Origin: Streptococcaceae bacterium
Lineage (GTDB): Bacteria > Bacillota > Bacilli > Lactobacillales > Streptococcaceae
Assembly (NCBI GenBank): GCA_031270325.1
Contig: JAISXW010000009.1
Location: 48,452 to 112,451 of the forward strand
Length of the DNA: 64,000 bases
Reading direction: 5' to 3'
Shown: positions 1 through 8,885 of the stretch, piece by piece
Numbering within the stretch: the first letter of the stretch is position 1
How the letters are laid out: each line of letters starts with the position of its first letter
Made by a program: the position numbers and the translations under genes
Notes under the pieces: model-generated
The model's input: the letters and a program-made list of their open reading frames with translations, nothing else
Databases searched by the model: none
Told to the model about the DNA's origin: nothing

Positions 1-1272
1 ATCAGCGATCCGACGATTGTCAAAGGCGATAAAATCTCTGGCATCAGTACAGATCCAGCTGCCGAAAACCATACAGCCGTGGTTGATAGCATTGCCAGAG
101 GGACTGGACCAGAAGTCGAAGCCAAGATCGCTGAATGGGAAGCGAAGTATTCTGGCGAGATTAACAGCTCACTCGTCTCAGTTGATGAAGAGTGGGCAGA
201 CGAAGAACTACCAGAAGTTGTCGCTTGGACTCACGATAGTACTGGTAATACAGAAATGTCTCACTATAGTTATGACATGATCAGAGCACTCTGTGGGATG
301 ACACATTACGATGCGACGATCGGCGAATACTACACGACCGTTGGCGACTATTTAAAACTTGCCAGTGGCCTGCCTTATAGTGAAGCTGCTGCCTACCACA
401 ATCAACTCCAAACGTTAAGAAATAGTGGTGTCATTCAGGATAACTCCAGAGTTTATATCAAACACCTCGGCGCAACTGGTTGGCAAAAATATATCAAGAC
501 GATCAGCCCAGTCGAATATTATACTGCCTCTATTAAAGAAAGCTACCATTACTTACCGACAAGCTATTATGATGTCAATGCGGCTTACGATGAACCACTT
601 TATCAAGTTCAAGCGCAAGAGAACTATCACTATCTGAAAACGCCGCAATGGCAAGTAGCAGCTGAGCGTGATTTCTACCGATTGAAAGAACAAGTTGTGA
701 CTGTCGACTTGAAAGCAGCTTATCATACTGAAAATACACCGCAATATACCTTGGACTTTTACTTGGATTGGTACACCACTGATCAACGTGAAACGCTTTA
801 TGATGTGGCTGGTTTCAAGGAGATTGAAAAAGTGAAAGTTGAGATCGGTCAAAGAACACCAATTCAACTTTACAATGTCCGAGGTGAGAAGTATGTCTAT
901 CAACCTTATAAAGAAGTTTATAGCTATACGGAATATTTCTATCGTCCTTTGATCGAAGAGGCGACGACATGGTACACTTATCAACTAGAGGAATGGGTTG
1001 AAAGCAAACATTATAGTTATCGGATTGACAGCCTGAACTATGAGTGGGACTATCAGTCTGGACCAACACCTGGACCAACACCGCCGCCAACACCAACCCC
1101 TCATGTGCCAGACATCCCAACGCCTCATGTGCCAGTGACACCGGAATTGCCGAAGACTGGCACACAACCTGCTCTTCCTAAGACTGGAGAAGCGCAGTCA
1201 GCTGTCATGGCGTTTGGTGTTTCAATAGTCGCCTTAGCCCTCGCTGCCTTTGGCAAGAAACGACTCAAATAA
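1..1272 (+). CDS. LPXTG cell-wall-anchored surface protein, C-terminal part (5' truncated by window)
   Basis: The reading frame is open from base 1, so the start lies upstream of the window. The visible 423 residues begin with an unassigned region, followed by a Tyr-rich stretch (about residues 165-350, with many YHYL- and YxxL-like pieces), then a Pro/Thr-rich wall-spanning segment (about 355-380). The end is a sortase signal: two successive LPKTG motifs about 10 residues apart, a hydrophobic helix and a basic GKKRLK tail. Sortase A would join it to peptidoglycan at one LPKTG; the second motif is unusual. I see no recognisable catalytic domain. An adhesin-like or host-surface role is inference only. 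A strong hairpin terminator follows, then the first palindromic array. Confidence 0.85.
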   Translation: MSDPTIVKGDKISGISTDPAAENHTAVVDSIARGTGPEVEAKIAEWEAKYSGEINSSLVSVDEEWADEELPEVVAWTHDSTGNTEMSHYSYDMIRALCGMTHYDATIGEYYTTVGDYLKLASGLPYSEAAAYHNQLQTLRNSGVIQDNSRVYIKHLGATGWQKYIKTISPVEYYTASIKESYHYLPTSYYDVNAAYDEPLYQVQAQENYHYLKTPQWQVAAERDFYRLKEQVVTVDLKAAYHTENTPQYTLDFYLDWYTTDQRETLYDVAGFKEIEKVKVEIGQRTPIQLYNVRGEKYVYQPYKEVYSYTEYFYRPLIEEATTWYTYQLEEWVESKHYSYRIDSLNYEWDYQSGPTPGPTPPPTPTPHVPDIPTPHVPVTPELPKTGTQPALPKTGEAQSAVMAFGVSIVALALAAFGKKRLK

Positions 1273-1313
1273 CCCAGAGCACAAGCTATGATGGCCTAGT
1301 TAGCGCCGACAAT

Positions 1314-1346
1314 AAAAAGCAAAATCAGTGTGTGATTTTGCTTTTT
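1314..1346 (+). terminator. Intrinsic terminator of the LPXTG gene
   Basis: A perfect 14-bp stem (AAAAAGCAAAATCA paired with its complement) with a 5-nt loop, ending in five T, lies 41 bp after the stop codon. The A-rich left arm makes it potentially bidirectional. Confidence 0.85.
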
Positions 1347-1379
1347 ATGTTTGGTCTTGGTCAGTTGGTCAAAATATTT

Positions 1380-1842
1380 GACACTGATAGCGGATTTTTT
1401 TGCACTGATAGCGGAATTTTTTCAGACTCATAGCGGATTTTTTTGACACTGAGTGCAAAAATATTTTAGACTGAGTTGAAAAAAATTTCAGACTGAGTGC
1501 AAAAATATTTTAGACTGAGTGTCAAAATATTTTAGACTGAGTGTCAAAATATTTTAGACTGAGTGCAAAAAAATTTTACACTGAGTGCAAAAATATTTTA
1601 GACTGAGTGCAAAAAAATTTTAGACTGAGTGTAAAAAAATTTTAGACTGAGTTGAAAAAAATTTCAGACTGAGTGTCAAAATATTTTAGACTGAGTGCAA
1701 AAAATTTTTACACTGAGTGTCAAAATATTTCGCACTGAGTGTCAAAAATTTTGAGATTGAGCCTGAAAAAAATTTCAGACTGAGGGTCAAAAAATTTGGT
1801 GCTAAGCACCAAAAAAAATGACACTGAGTGTCAAAAAAATAG
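1380..1842. repeat. Palindromic 22-bp tandem array, 21 units (array R1)
   Basis: Twenty-one consecutive units of 22 bp (one of 23). Typical unit: AGACTGAGTGTCAAAATATT plus TT. Many cores are palindromic around GACACT-G-AGTGTC. One unit (around 1798-1811) reads GGTGCT-A-AGCACC, so both arms changed together. The first units use ACTGATAGCGG, which is the core of array R7 at 33.1 kb. No open frame spans the array because 22 is not a multiple of 3. It fills the intergenic space between convergent genes. Confidence 0.9.
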
Positions 1843-1862
1843 CTTGTCTTTTTAAGTTTGTG

Positions 1863-2675
1863 TTACAAGAGTAGGGATTCGAGTGTTCTAGCGACACCAT
1901 CTTGATTATTGGTGTAGGGGATTTGTGCGTCGGCATAGGGGAGGAGACTGTCGCTGGCATTTCCCATCGCATAACCAGTACCGGCGAGTTTGAGCATGTC
2001 GATGTCATTGTACTCATCGCCAAAGGCAATCAAATCTGCGGGCGCTTGGCCATTGACTGCCAGCAAATGACGGAGGGCAGATGCTTTCGTGACGCCTTTT
2101 GGCACGACTTCTAAGATCCCATTGGGGCCACCCCAAGCACTGACATTAACGGCTTGATTAAAAAAATGATCAAGCTCTTTGGCTAGTGCTAACTTATCTG
2201 TGTAGCGCGTCTGGAGTAGGATGGCATTAGGATTATCGCCCATTTTGTCTACGTGTAGCTGATGATAAGGTTTGAAATTGGCAATGCCAAAAAGATTGGG
2301 GTTGGCATTGTCAAAGGAATTGATGAAAAACTTCCGGCGAAATTCTGCTGCTAGGAAGTCCAGTTTAAAGGTCTGTTGCTTTTTGATGAGGTCGAAGACC
2401 AGAGATTTATCAATGTGTTTGGAGACAGCATGCGGCCAACTTTTACCCGGAATGGTCGTCATGGCGCCATTAAAATTAATCATTGGACTTTCTAAGCTCA
2501 AATCCTCGTAGACTTGAATCGCCATTCGATAAGGCCGACCCGTTGCAATGACAATCTGATGGCCTTCTTTTCTGAGCAGGTCAAAGATTTTGTGAGTATA
2601 AGGCGAGATGGTCACGCCGTCAGAGTGCAGTGTCGTGCCATCAAGATCAACGGCAATCAGTTTTTTATCAGTCAT
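1863..2675 (-). CDS. Cof-type HAD-IIB sugar-phosphatase-like hydrolase
   Basis: A 270-residue protein with the HAD motif I DLDGT (residues 10-14: catalytic Asp and acid/base Asp) and a C-terminal FGDEYNDIDML motif IV (about residue 218) for Mg binding. A C2-type cap lies between them. Length and motifs fit the Cof/YidA branch, which dephosphorylates small phosphorylated metabolites in the cytosol; the substrate cannot be told from sequence. The start is ATG after a poor Shine-Dalgarno sequence. It is a single gene, convergent with the surface protein gene and divergent from the purine permease. Confidence 0.85.
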   Translation of the reverse strand: MTDKKLIAVDLDGTTLHSDGVTISPYTHKIFDLLRKEGHQIVIATGRPYRMAIQVYEDLSLESPMINFNGAMTTIPGKSWPHAVSKHIDKSLVFDLIKKQQTFKLDFLAAEFRRKFFINSFDNANPNLFGIANFKPYHQLHVDKMGDNPNAILLQTRYTDKLALAKELDHFFNQAVNVSAWGGPNGILEVVPKGVTKASALRHLLAVNGQAPADLIAFGDEYNDIDMLKLAGTGYAMGNASDSLLPYADAQIPYTNNQDGVARTLESLLL

Positions 2676-2692
2676 CTTATTTATACATCTAT

Positions 2693-2721
2693 TGTGTGAC
2701 TAGGCCTAAGCTAGTCACACA
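2693..2721. promoter_or_regulatory. Perfect 11-bp inverted repeat between divergent genes
   Basis: TGTGTGACTAG and its exact complement are separated by 7 nt. It sits 18 bp upstream of the phosphatase start codon (minus strand) and about 80 bp upstream of the permease -10 box. No T-run follows on the plus strand, so an operator or a 5'-UTR hairpin of the phosphatase mRNA is more likely than a terminator. No regulator can be named. Confidence 0.45.
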
Positions 2722-2798
2722 AGTCTTTCTAACATTGAAGCAGGAGGCGTCAATGATCGCTTTAAGTTATCTAGTCCTTATTATATCATCTTTCTGTC

Positions 2799-3005
2799 TA
2801 TAATTGGCAGGTGCTGGTCATGATCGGACAATGACAGGAGATAGCGGAGCTTCCGTTGCGATCTTTATCCAGAGACGTGCCCTAAAGAATCCGAACATTG
2901 CCACCGAAAGACGTGCCAACTGAGGCAAACAGCTTGCAAGTCTCAGGAGGATAGATTAGACTAAATAGGTACTGAATTATTTATTTTTATAGAAGAGGAA
3001 CTAGA
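2799..3005 (+). promoter_or_regulatory. Promoter and long structured 5' leader of the purine permease
   Basis: A consensus TATAAT lies at 2799-2804; the -35 is weak. It predicts a leader of about 195 nt. The leader has several potential helices: CTGGTCAT with ATGACAG, AGCGGA with TCCGTT, and a CTGAG...CTCAG hairpin around 2930-2950. The word AGACGTGCC occurs twice. I cannot match it to the purine riboswitch consensus or another riboswitch class I know. A regulatory RNA is plausible but unproven. Confidence 0.4.
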
Positions 3006-4445
3006 ATGGATCAGTTTTTTAAACTTAAAGCCAACGGCACGACAGTTAGTCGTGAGATTATGGCTGGCTTAACCACGTTTTTTGCCATGAGCTATATTTT
3101 GTTTGTCAATCCGGCGATGTTATCACAGACTGGCATGAAGTATCAGGCAGTTTTCCTAGCGACGATTATTGCGTCGGTTATCGGGACGTTGATCATGGGG
3201 CTTTTCGCTAATGTCCCTTATGCACAGGCGCCGGGTATGGGCTTGAACGCTTTCTTTACCTTTACGGTGGTCTTTGGCTTGGGATACTCTTGGCAAGAGG
3301 CGCTGGCGATGGTCTTTATCTGTGGGCTGATCAATGTCTTGATTACCGTCACAAAGATTCGTAAGATGATCATCAAAGCCATTCCTGAGAGCTTACAACA
3401 CGCCATCGGCGGAGGGATCGGTGTCTTTATCGCCTATATCGGTATTAAGTCTGCAGGTCTTTTGAACTTCACTATTGATCCGGGGACTTATAAAGTCATC
3501 GGCACAGGTGCGGATAAAGGAAAAGCGACAATCGAAGCCAGCAGTTCAGCCGTACCAGCACTTGTCAACTTTAATAGTCCTGCTGTTTTAGTTGCCTTAC
3601 TGGGACTTGTCATCACAGCAGTCTTGGTCATTAGAAATGTCAAGGGTGCGATCTTGATTTCGATTATTGCGACGACAGTCTTAGCCATTCTCTTTGGTGT
3701 TGTCGACCTCAGCACGATTGATTTCAAAGCAAATTCTTTAAGTTCAGCTTTCAATGACTTAGGTCAAACGTTTGGGGCTGCCTTTAGTCATAAAGGGATG
3801 GGCTCTCTCTTTTCAGACCCTGAAAAGATTCCCCAAGTCTTGATGACGATTTTAGCTTTTTCACTTTCGGATACCTTTGATACGATCGGTACCTTTATCG
3901 GGACAGGTCGTCGCTCAGGAATTTTCTCTGAAGCCGATGAAAAAGCACTGGAAAATGGCTCAGGCTTCTCATCTAAGATGGACAAAGCCTTGTTCGCAGA
4001 TGCGACAGCGACATCTATCGGCGCCATCTTCGGGACGTCTAATACAACGACTTATGTCGAGTCAGCAGCGGGGATTGGTGCAGGTGGTCGGACTGGTTTA
4101 ACGTCTGTCGTGACAGCGATTTGTTTCCTTTTATCCTCTGTCTTACTTCCTTTTATCTCGATCGTGCCAAGTGCTGCCACAGCGCCCGTCTTGATTATCG
4201 TTGGTGTCATGATGCTCGGGTCGTTTAAAGAGATTGATTGGACAAATTTGGAAGATGCGATTCCCGCATTCTTTGCTTCTATCTTTATGGGATTTGCTTA
4301 CAGTATCTCATACGGTATCGCAGCAGGATTTATCTTCTTTTCAATCATCAAAGTGGTCAAAGGTAAAGGCAAAGAAGTCAGCCCGATTATCTGGGTCGTG
4401 GACGTTCTCTTTATCCTCAACTTCATTATTTTGGCAGTGATTTAG
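3006..4445 (+). CDS. NCS2/AzgA-family guanine-hypoxanthine (purine base) permease
   Basis: A 479-residue integral membrane protein with about 12-13 hydrophobic segments. The N-terminal signature (GLTTFFAMSYILFVNP, residues 22-37) and the GMGLNAFF motif near residue 78 are typical of AzgA-like purine/H+ symporters (PbuG/PbuO type). It imports guanine or hypoxanthine for salvage, which fits punA and deoB elsewhere in the window. The ATG has a GAGGA ribosome site 8 nt upstream. It is monocistronic: its own long leader precedes it and a terminator follows. The exact base specificity cannot be read from sequence. Confidence 0.9.
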   Translation: MDQFFKLKANGTTVSREIMAGLTTFFAMSYILFVNPAMLSQTGMKYQAVFLATIIASVIGTLIMGLFANVPYAQAPGMGLNAFFTFTVVFGLGYSWQEALAMVFICGLINVLITVTKIRKMIIKAIPESLQHAIGGGIGVFIAYIGIKSAGLLNFTIDPGTYKVIGTGADKGKATIEASSSAVPALVNFNSPAVLVALLGLVITAVLVIRNVKGAILISIIATTVLAILFGVVDLSTIDFKANSLSSAFNDLGQTFGAAFSHKGMGSLFSDPEKIPQVLMTILAFSLSDTFDTIGTFIGTGRRSGIFSEADEKALENGSGFSSKMDKALFADATATSIGAIFGTSNTTTYVESAAGIGAGGRTGLTSVVTAICFLLSSVLLPFISIVPSAATAPVLIIVGVMMLGSFKEIDWTNLEDAIPAFFASIFMGFAYSISYGIAAGFIFFSIIKVVKGKGKEVSPIIWVVDVLFILNFIILAVI

Positions 4446-4481
4446 AGTCATTGATTTGAGCCAATGCCTCAGGGCAATATT

Positions 4482-4510
4482 AAAAACCAGTCAGTCATGG
4501 CTGGTTTTTT
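4482..4510 (+). terminator. Intrinsic terminator of the purine permease
   Basis: A 9-bp stem (AAAAACCAG with CTGGTTTTT), a 10-nt loop and a T-run, 36 bp after the stop. Confidence 0.85.
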
Positions 4511-4547
4511 GGTCAATCTCTTAAGGCAACGGTTTAGCCAACAGCAG

Positions 4548-4669
4548 CACTTTAGCAAATACTGGTCAGTGCTTTGACAAGTCATGAGCATCACTTTGAT
4601 AAATCATGAGCATCACTTTGATAAAAGCTCAAGGGAACTTTGGTAAAAGCTCAAGAGCTTTAGGATAAG
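4548..4669. repeat. 22-bp tandem array, about 5.5 units (array R2)
   Basis: Five exact-length 22-bp units plus half a unit. Each has a shared linker of the form ACTTTGATAAA and a variable core (TCATGAGCAT, AGCTCAAGGG, AGCTCAAGAG). The linker resembles that of the CCATGG arrays at 28.4 kb, so the loci belong to one superfamily in the same register. It sits between the permease terminator and the convergent sdaAA gene. Confidence 0.75.
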
Positions 4670-4696
4670 TTGACTAGCGAAAGTGAAAAAAGCCCG

Positions 4697-5569
4697 TCAG
4701 TCGCCAAAGATCTCTGCTTTGAGACGTTTGCCTGTGGGGGTCGTGGCGAGGCCGCCTTCAGCAGTTTCACGAAAGGCACTTGGCATGGCTTGACCGACTT
4801 GGTACATGGCTTGGATGACTTCGTCAGTGGGGATTTTGGACGTAATTCCTGCCAATGCCATATCCGCTGCAACGAGGGCAAGGCTTGCGCCCATCGCATT
4901 ACGCTTGACACAGGGAACTTCGACCAGACCTGCGACAGGATCGCAGACGAGTCCCAGTAAGTTTTTGATGACCATGGCGCAGGCTTGGCTGGCCTGACTT
5001 GCTGTTCCGCCCACTGCGGTTACAAGAGCAGCAGCAGCCATGGCAGCAGCAGAGCCTACCTCAGCCTGACAGCCACCTTCGGCACCAGAGATTGAGGCAT
5101 TGTTAGCAATGACGAGACCAAAAGCGCCCGCAGTAAATAAAAAGTCTAGTTGCTGCGTTGTGTTGAGGGCTAGCTTATCAATCGCTGTCGCTAAGACAGC
5201 TGGGACGCAGCCCGCACTTCCCGCCGTTGGTGTTGCGCAGACAAGTCCCATCTGGGCATTGCTCTCGTTGACCGCCATGGCATTTTTCGCCGCTGTTAAA
5301 ATCGTTGGTTCAGATAAAGTACGACCTGCTTGGATGTAGCGCTCAAGCTTGAGGGCATCACCACCAGTTAAGCCAGTCCGTGAACTGCGTGCTGTCAAAC
5401 CATGGTCAATTGAAGCCAGCATGACGGATAAGTTTTCGGACATCAAAGCCAAGATATCCTGTCGAGAACGACCAGATGTCGCCATCTCTGTCGCAATCAT
5501 TAATTCTGAAATAGAACCCGAAAAGTCCGTCTCAGCTTGTGTCACAAGTTCTTTAATGGTATAAAACAT
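4697..5569 (-). CDS. sdaAA: L-serine dehydratase, iron-sulfur-dependent, alpha subunit
   Basis: 290 residues, the usual SdaAA length. With the beta subunit it deaminates L-serine to pyruvate and ammonia using an oxygen-labile 4Fe-4S cluster. Cys residues lie in the conserved contexts GLVCATPTAGSAGCVP, GGCQAEVGSA and GLVCDPVAGLVEVPC, which match the family's cluster-binding region. The ATG has an AGGAG ribosome site. It is the last gene of a three-gene minus-strand operon, 90 bp after sdaAB. Confidence 0.95.
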   Translation of the reverse strand: MFYTIKELVTQAETDFSGSISELMIATEMATSGRSRQDILALMSENLSVMLASIDHGLTARSSRTGLTGGDALKLERYIQAGRTLSEPTILTAAKNAMAVNESNAQMGLVCATPTAGSAGCVPAVLATAIDKLALNTTQQLDFLFTAGAFGLVIANNASISGAEGGCQAEVGSAAAMAAAALVTAVGGTASQASQACAMVIKNLLGLVCDPVAGLVEVPCVKRNAMGASLALVAADMALAGITSKIPTDEVIQAMYQVGQAMPSAFRETAEGGLATTPTGKRLKAEIFGD

Positions 5570-5659
5570 CAGTTGCTCCTATATGTAAGATGAGGGACTG
5601 CTCAAAGGTTAAAGAGGTTAGGTGAGTCAATCCGGCTCATCAATCGCAGCGCCTTTTAA

Positions 5660-6331
5660 TCAATCAAAGAAATTGACATGGTGCAAAAGGTCAATCGCTT
5701 TGATTTCGGCGAGTGCTTGGTCGGCATCATGAGAGTCGACTTCGATAATCATGATTGCTTTTTCTCCGGCGTGTTCACGTGTGACATTCATCTGGGCGAT
5801 ATTGATGTCATGGGTAGAGAGACATTCTGTTACTCTGGCAATCATTCCCGGTACATCTTGGTGGACGATGATAAAGGTCGGAGTGTTCATATTCAGCGCA
5901 ATGTCAAAGCCGTTCAGCTCAGTGACCCGAATCGCCCCACCACCGATTGAGACCCCTTTGATCCGCATGGCTTTTGTCTCAGATTTAATCTCGATTAGGG
6001 CGGTGTTGGGATGATCCGCTTTTTCGTTTTTGTGAATGCGCCAAAACACCTTGATCTTAGCCTTATCAGCCAGTTCTAAAGCTTGGGGAATGCGAGGGTC
6101 ATCAGTGTCCATGCCTAAAACACCCGCAACGAGCGCTAAATCAGTCCCATGCCCTTGATAAGTCTTGGCGAAAGATTGGTAGAGATGAAAAGTGACCTCG
6201 GTTGGTTTTTCGCCAAAGATCGAATGCACGATTTTACCGATTCGGACAGCACCGGCAGTATGTGAACTGGACGGTCCAATCATGACTGGGCCGATAATAT
6301 CAAACACAGATTTAAATTTTAAATGTCTCAT
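5660..6331 (-). CDS. sdaAB: L-serine dehydratase, iron-sulfur-dependent, beta subunit
   Basis: 223 residues with the N-terminal SdaAB signature (SVFDIIGPVMIGPSSSHTAG, residues 8-27) and a C-terminal ACT domain (from about residue 150), which in this family may sense serine. It pairs with sdaAA downstream. Its ATG overlaps the stop of the upstream phosphatase gene as ATGA, indicating translational coupling. Pyruvate from serine would feed the lactate dehydrogenase seen at 61 kb. Confidence 0.95.
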   Translation of the reverse strand: MRHLKFKSVFDIIGPVMIGPSSSHTAGAVRIGKIVHSIFGEKPTEVTFHLYQSFAKTYQGHGTDLALVAGVLGMDTDDPRIPQALELADKAKIKVFWRIHKNEKADHPNTALIEIKSETKAMRIKGVSIGGGAIRVTELNGFDIALNMNTPTFIIVHQDVPGMIARVTECLSTHDINIAQMNVTREHAGEKAIMIIEVDSHDADQALAEIKAIDLLHHVNFFD

Positions 6332-6969
6332 CGAATACTCTCCAAGAGCTGCTGTGGGTGGGCGATTAAAATATCGCTCCCCGCTTTCGTCAACTCATCT
6401 TCATCTCCAAATCCCCAAAGCACCCCGATTGTCTTAGCGACTTTATTGTTGATACCGCCGATGATATCATAGGCACGGTCTCCAATCATTACCGAGTTTT
6501 CCGCCCTTGCCTCAGTTGTCTGTAAGACTTTTTTGATGACGAGGCTTTTGTTCATTGTTTCTGGTGTGCTACCATAAATCCCTTTAAAATGGTGGGACAA
6601 ATCGAGTGCCTGCAACATATTTTGGGCGACAGTTTCTTTTTTTGATGTCGCAATATAGAGCTGATAGTCAAAGTGGTGTAGCTCATCCAGCATTTCCAAG
6701 ATTCCCTCATAGACTTGCGCCTCAAACATCCCTTTAGCTGTATAGTATTGGCGATAAGTCGCAGTGGCTTTTGCTGCCCAAGCGCTATCCCCTTGAGATA
6801 AGGTTTCAAAAGTGGTTTCGAGCGGTGGGCCGATAAATGTCTGTAACACCTGATCAGATAGTTGAGGATGGTTGAGGGCATCGAGCGCATAATGAAAACC
6901 ATTGATAATGCCTTTTGAACTCTCAACAATCGTCCCATCTAAATCGAATAATAAATGTTTTAATGTCAT
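6328..6969 (-). CDS. HAD-superfamily phosphatase, Gph/PpaX-like
   Basis: 213 residues with HAD motif I DLDGT (residues 9-13), motif II in IATSKK (about 105-110) and motif IV GDRAYD (about 162-167). The helical C1 cap and length fit phosphoglycolate phosphatase or pyrophosphatase PpaX; the substrate is unknown. It is the first gene of the sdaAB-sdaAA operon and overlaps sdaAB by 4 bp. The coupling suggests a link to serine or pyruvate metabolism, which is inference. Confidence 0.85.
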   Translation of the reverse strand: MTLKHLLFDLDGTIVESSKGIINGFHYALDALNHPQLSDQVLQTFIGPPLETTFETLSQGDSAWAAKATATYRQYYTAKGMFEAQVYEGILEMLDELHHFDYQLYIATSKKETVAQNMLQALDLSHHFKGIYGSTPETMNKSLVIKKVLQTTEARAENSVMIGDRAYDIIGGINNKVAKTIGVLWGFGDEDELTKAGSDILIAHPQQLLESIR

Positions 6970-7107
6970 AGGTCTATTTTAGCACGTTATGGCGGTCTTG
7001 ACACCTCTCAAATGCGCGTCAAGCGGTTACCATGCAAAGTTGACAAGTCCTGAGTTTATTGTCATAATGGTTTATCAATGTTAGACGATGCACAAGGAGT
7101 ATCACCT

Positions 7108-8643
7108 ATGAAAAAATTTCTTAAGCCTTTAACCCTTTCTATCGTGATAGGTTTTATCTTAATGGCGATTTCTTATACGGCAATGGCCTTAGTGCCGTTT
7201 TTTACGCAAAAATTAGTCTCTCGATCCTTTAAGGTCGCCTTAATTGGCTATGGCAGTTGTACAGGCATCTATCTTTTGATGAATTATCTGTATATGCGTT
7301 TGCAATGGTGGCAAAACATCAAGTTTTCAAATTCACTCAAAAACGCTTGGTTCGATAGCCTATTGAATCAAAGCTATCAAACTTTTAGTCAGCGACAAGT
7401 GCCACAGCATGTGGCTTATCAAGCCAATGATTTAGATGCACTAGAGAAAGATTATCTCCAACCGCTCCTTAGTATGTACCAGCAAATCATGCGGATGATA
7501 ATATTCCTCGTGGTAATCGCAAAGACAGTCAATCTAACAGTATCTATTTTATTACTTGTCAGTGGAGTTCTAACGATTCAAGTGCCAAAAATAATCGGTA
7601 AGTTGACGGCAACTAAGCGAGGAGAATATCTGAAACAACAAGGTAATTATTATGATAAATTGACAGATTTATTGAGTGGCTTTCATCTGATTAATCAACA
7701 AACGATTGAAGGATTTAGAAAGCAACAAAGGAATAGTTTGCACATGTTACAACGCTCTTACATTGCTTACGGTTTTGCCAAAATAAAAGGCTTACTATTA
7801 AATGCGATATCTTTTGAAGTGACAGGTCTTGTGCTATTTGTCTATCTGGCTTACGCCTTGTGGCAAAATCAGATTACGACACCAGAAGTTGTCGCAAGTA
7901 TGGGGTATCTCACAGCTTTTTCTGAACCATTTCAAGAAATCTTATATGATGTGCAAATGTTAGCTTCTGTGCAACAAGTCAAGATGTCATTCTTAGCACT
8001 TGTGGGGCAACCAGTTGTTGTGAAACAAGCGATCTCAGATTTTTCGACACTAAGTTTTAAACAGGTTGAAGTGACACGTGAGGCATTTAAACTTCGGATA
8101 TCTGATTTAGAAATTCATGCAGGAGATAAAATTGCGCTGGTTGGCGACAATGGGACTGGTAAATCAACGCTGTTAAATGTTTTAAGAGGCGTACAGGCTT
8201 ACTCTGGTTTGATTTTAATTGATGGTCAGGTTGAGCAAGCGCTCGAAGGTAAATTCTCAGCGATTATTCAGCGAGAGCATGAGTTTAACACAACATTTGA
8301 TGAGAATATCAGTGTGTTTGATTCCTTTAATCGAGATGATGCCCTAGAACAGAGGTTCCAACTCAACGAGATAAGTAAGCAATCTGAAAATCAGACACAG
8401 TTATCCGGTGGTCAAAAGCAGCTCGTCCATCTTGTTCGACTTTTAGGTCAAAGAAATCCTATGTTGCTATTGGACGAACCTTTTTCAGCTTTGGATCAGC
8501 AACAATTCGAGCAAGCACTTGAGTATGTCTTGGGCTTAGAGCAGACAGTGCTGATGATTATACATCAAAAGGACAGCTATTTAGAAAAGTTTGATCGCGT
8601 TTGGAAGTTTTTTGATGGAGGTGTGGTGGAGCGGTTTAGTTGA
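7108..8643 (+). CDS. ABC exporter half-transporter (fused membrane and ATPase domains)
   Basis: 511 residues from the ATG at 7108, chosen because AAGGAG lies 8 nt upstream; an in-frame ATG at 7078 has no ribosome site. The N-terminal half has about six membrane segments (type I exporter fold). The C-terminal half has Walker A GDNGTGKST (about residues 347-355), signature LSGGQ (about 432) and Walker B LLLDEP (about 454). It would work as a dimer. No partner half-transporter, immunity gene or precursor peptide lies next to it, so the substrate is unknown. By eye it is more AT-rich than its neighbours, hinting at later acquisition. Dispersed repeats follow it directly. Confidence 0.85.
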   Translation: MKKFLKPLTLSIVIGFILMAISYTAMALVPFFTQKLVSRSFKVALIGYGSCTGIYLLMNYLYMRLQWWQNIKFSNSLKNAWFDSLLNQSYQTFSQRQVPQHVAYQANDLDALEKDYLQPLLSMYQQIMRMIIFLVVIAKTVNLTVSILLLVSGVLTIQVPKIIGKLTATKRGEYLKQQGNYYDKLTDLLSGFHLINQQTIEGFRKQQRNSLHMLQRSYIAYGFAKIKGLLLNAISFEVTGLVLFVYLAYALWQNQITTPEVVASMGYLTAFSEPFQEILYDVQMLASVQQVKMSFLALVGQPVVVKQAISDFSTLSFKQVEVTREAFKLRISDLEIHAGDKIALVGDNGTGKSTLLNVLRGVQAYSGLILIDGQVEQALEGKFSAIIQREHEFNTTFDENISVFDSFNRDDALEQRFQLNEISKQSENQTQLSGGQKQLVHLVRLLGQRNPMLLLDEPFSALDQQQFEQALEYVLGLEQTVLMIIHQKDSYLEKFDRVWKFFDGGVVERFS

Positions 8644-8713
8644 GTTTATGGAAAACGACATCCAATCAATCAACATCATCAAGGAGTGAGGTGTCTCATC
8701 TAGCGCGGGGATA

Positions 8714-8885
8714 CGCTTTCCAATCTTCAATTTCCAAGACCAGCTACAAGTCGAGGGTCTCGCAGCTTGTCCTTTCTCCACAGCTCCTTTGAGCCAACCA
8801 TCTCCACTGCAATCGGGGTGTTTTGGGGGATAGGTTCAGCCTTTGCCGAAAAGCTCAAGGGCTTTTGTCAAGTCGTCAAGAGCAG
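8714..8885 (+). repeat. Dispersed repeat family B, copy B1
   Basis: About 170 bp that aligns by eye with 54101-54259 and, inverted, with 22945-23125. Shared words include CCAATCTT, GTCTCGC, TTGAGCCA, CTCCACT and CAATCGGG, and the right end CAAGTCGTCAAGAGCAGTTG leads straight into a CCATGG array, exactly as in copy B3. I see no open frame or transposase. It may be a small non-autonomous mobile unit or a transcribed RNA. Confidence 0.7.

Noticed and set aside
1380..1842. CRISPR array
   Set aside because: Units are contiguous 22-bp copies without unique spacers, and no cas genes are nearby.
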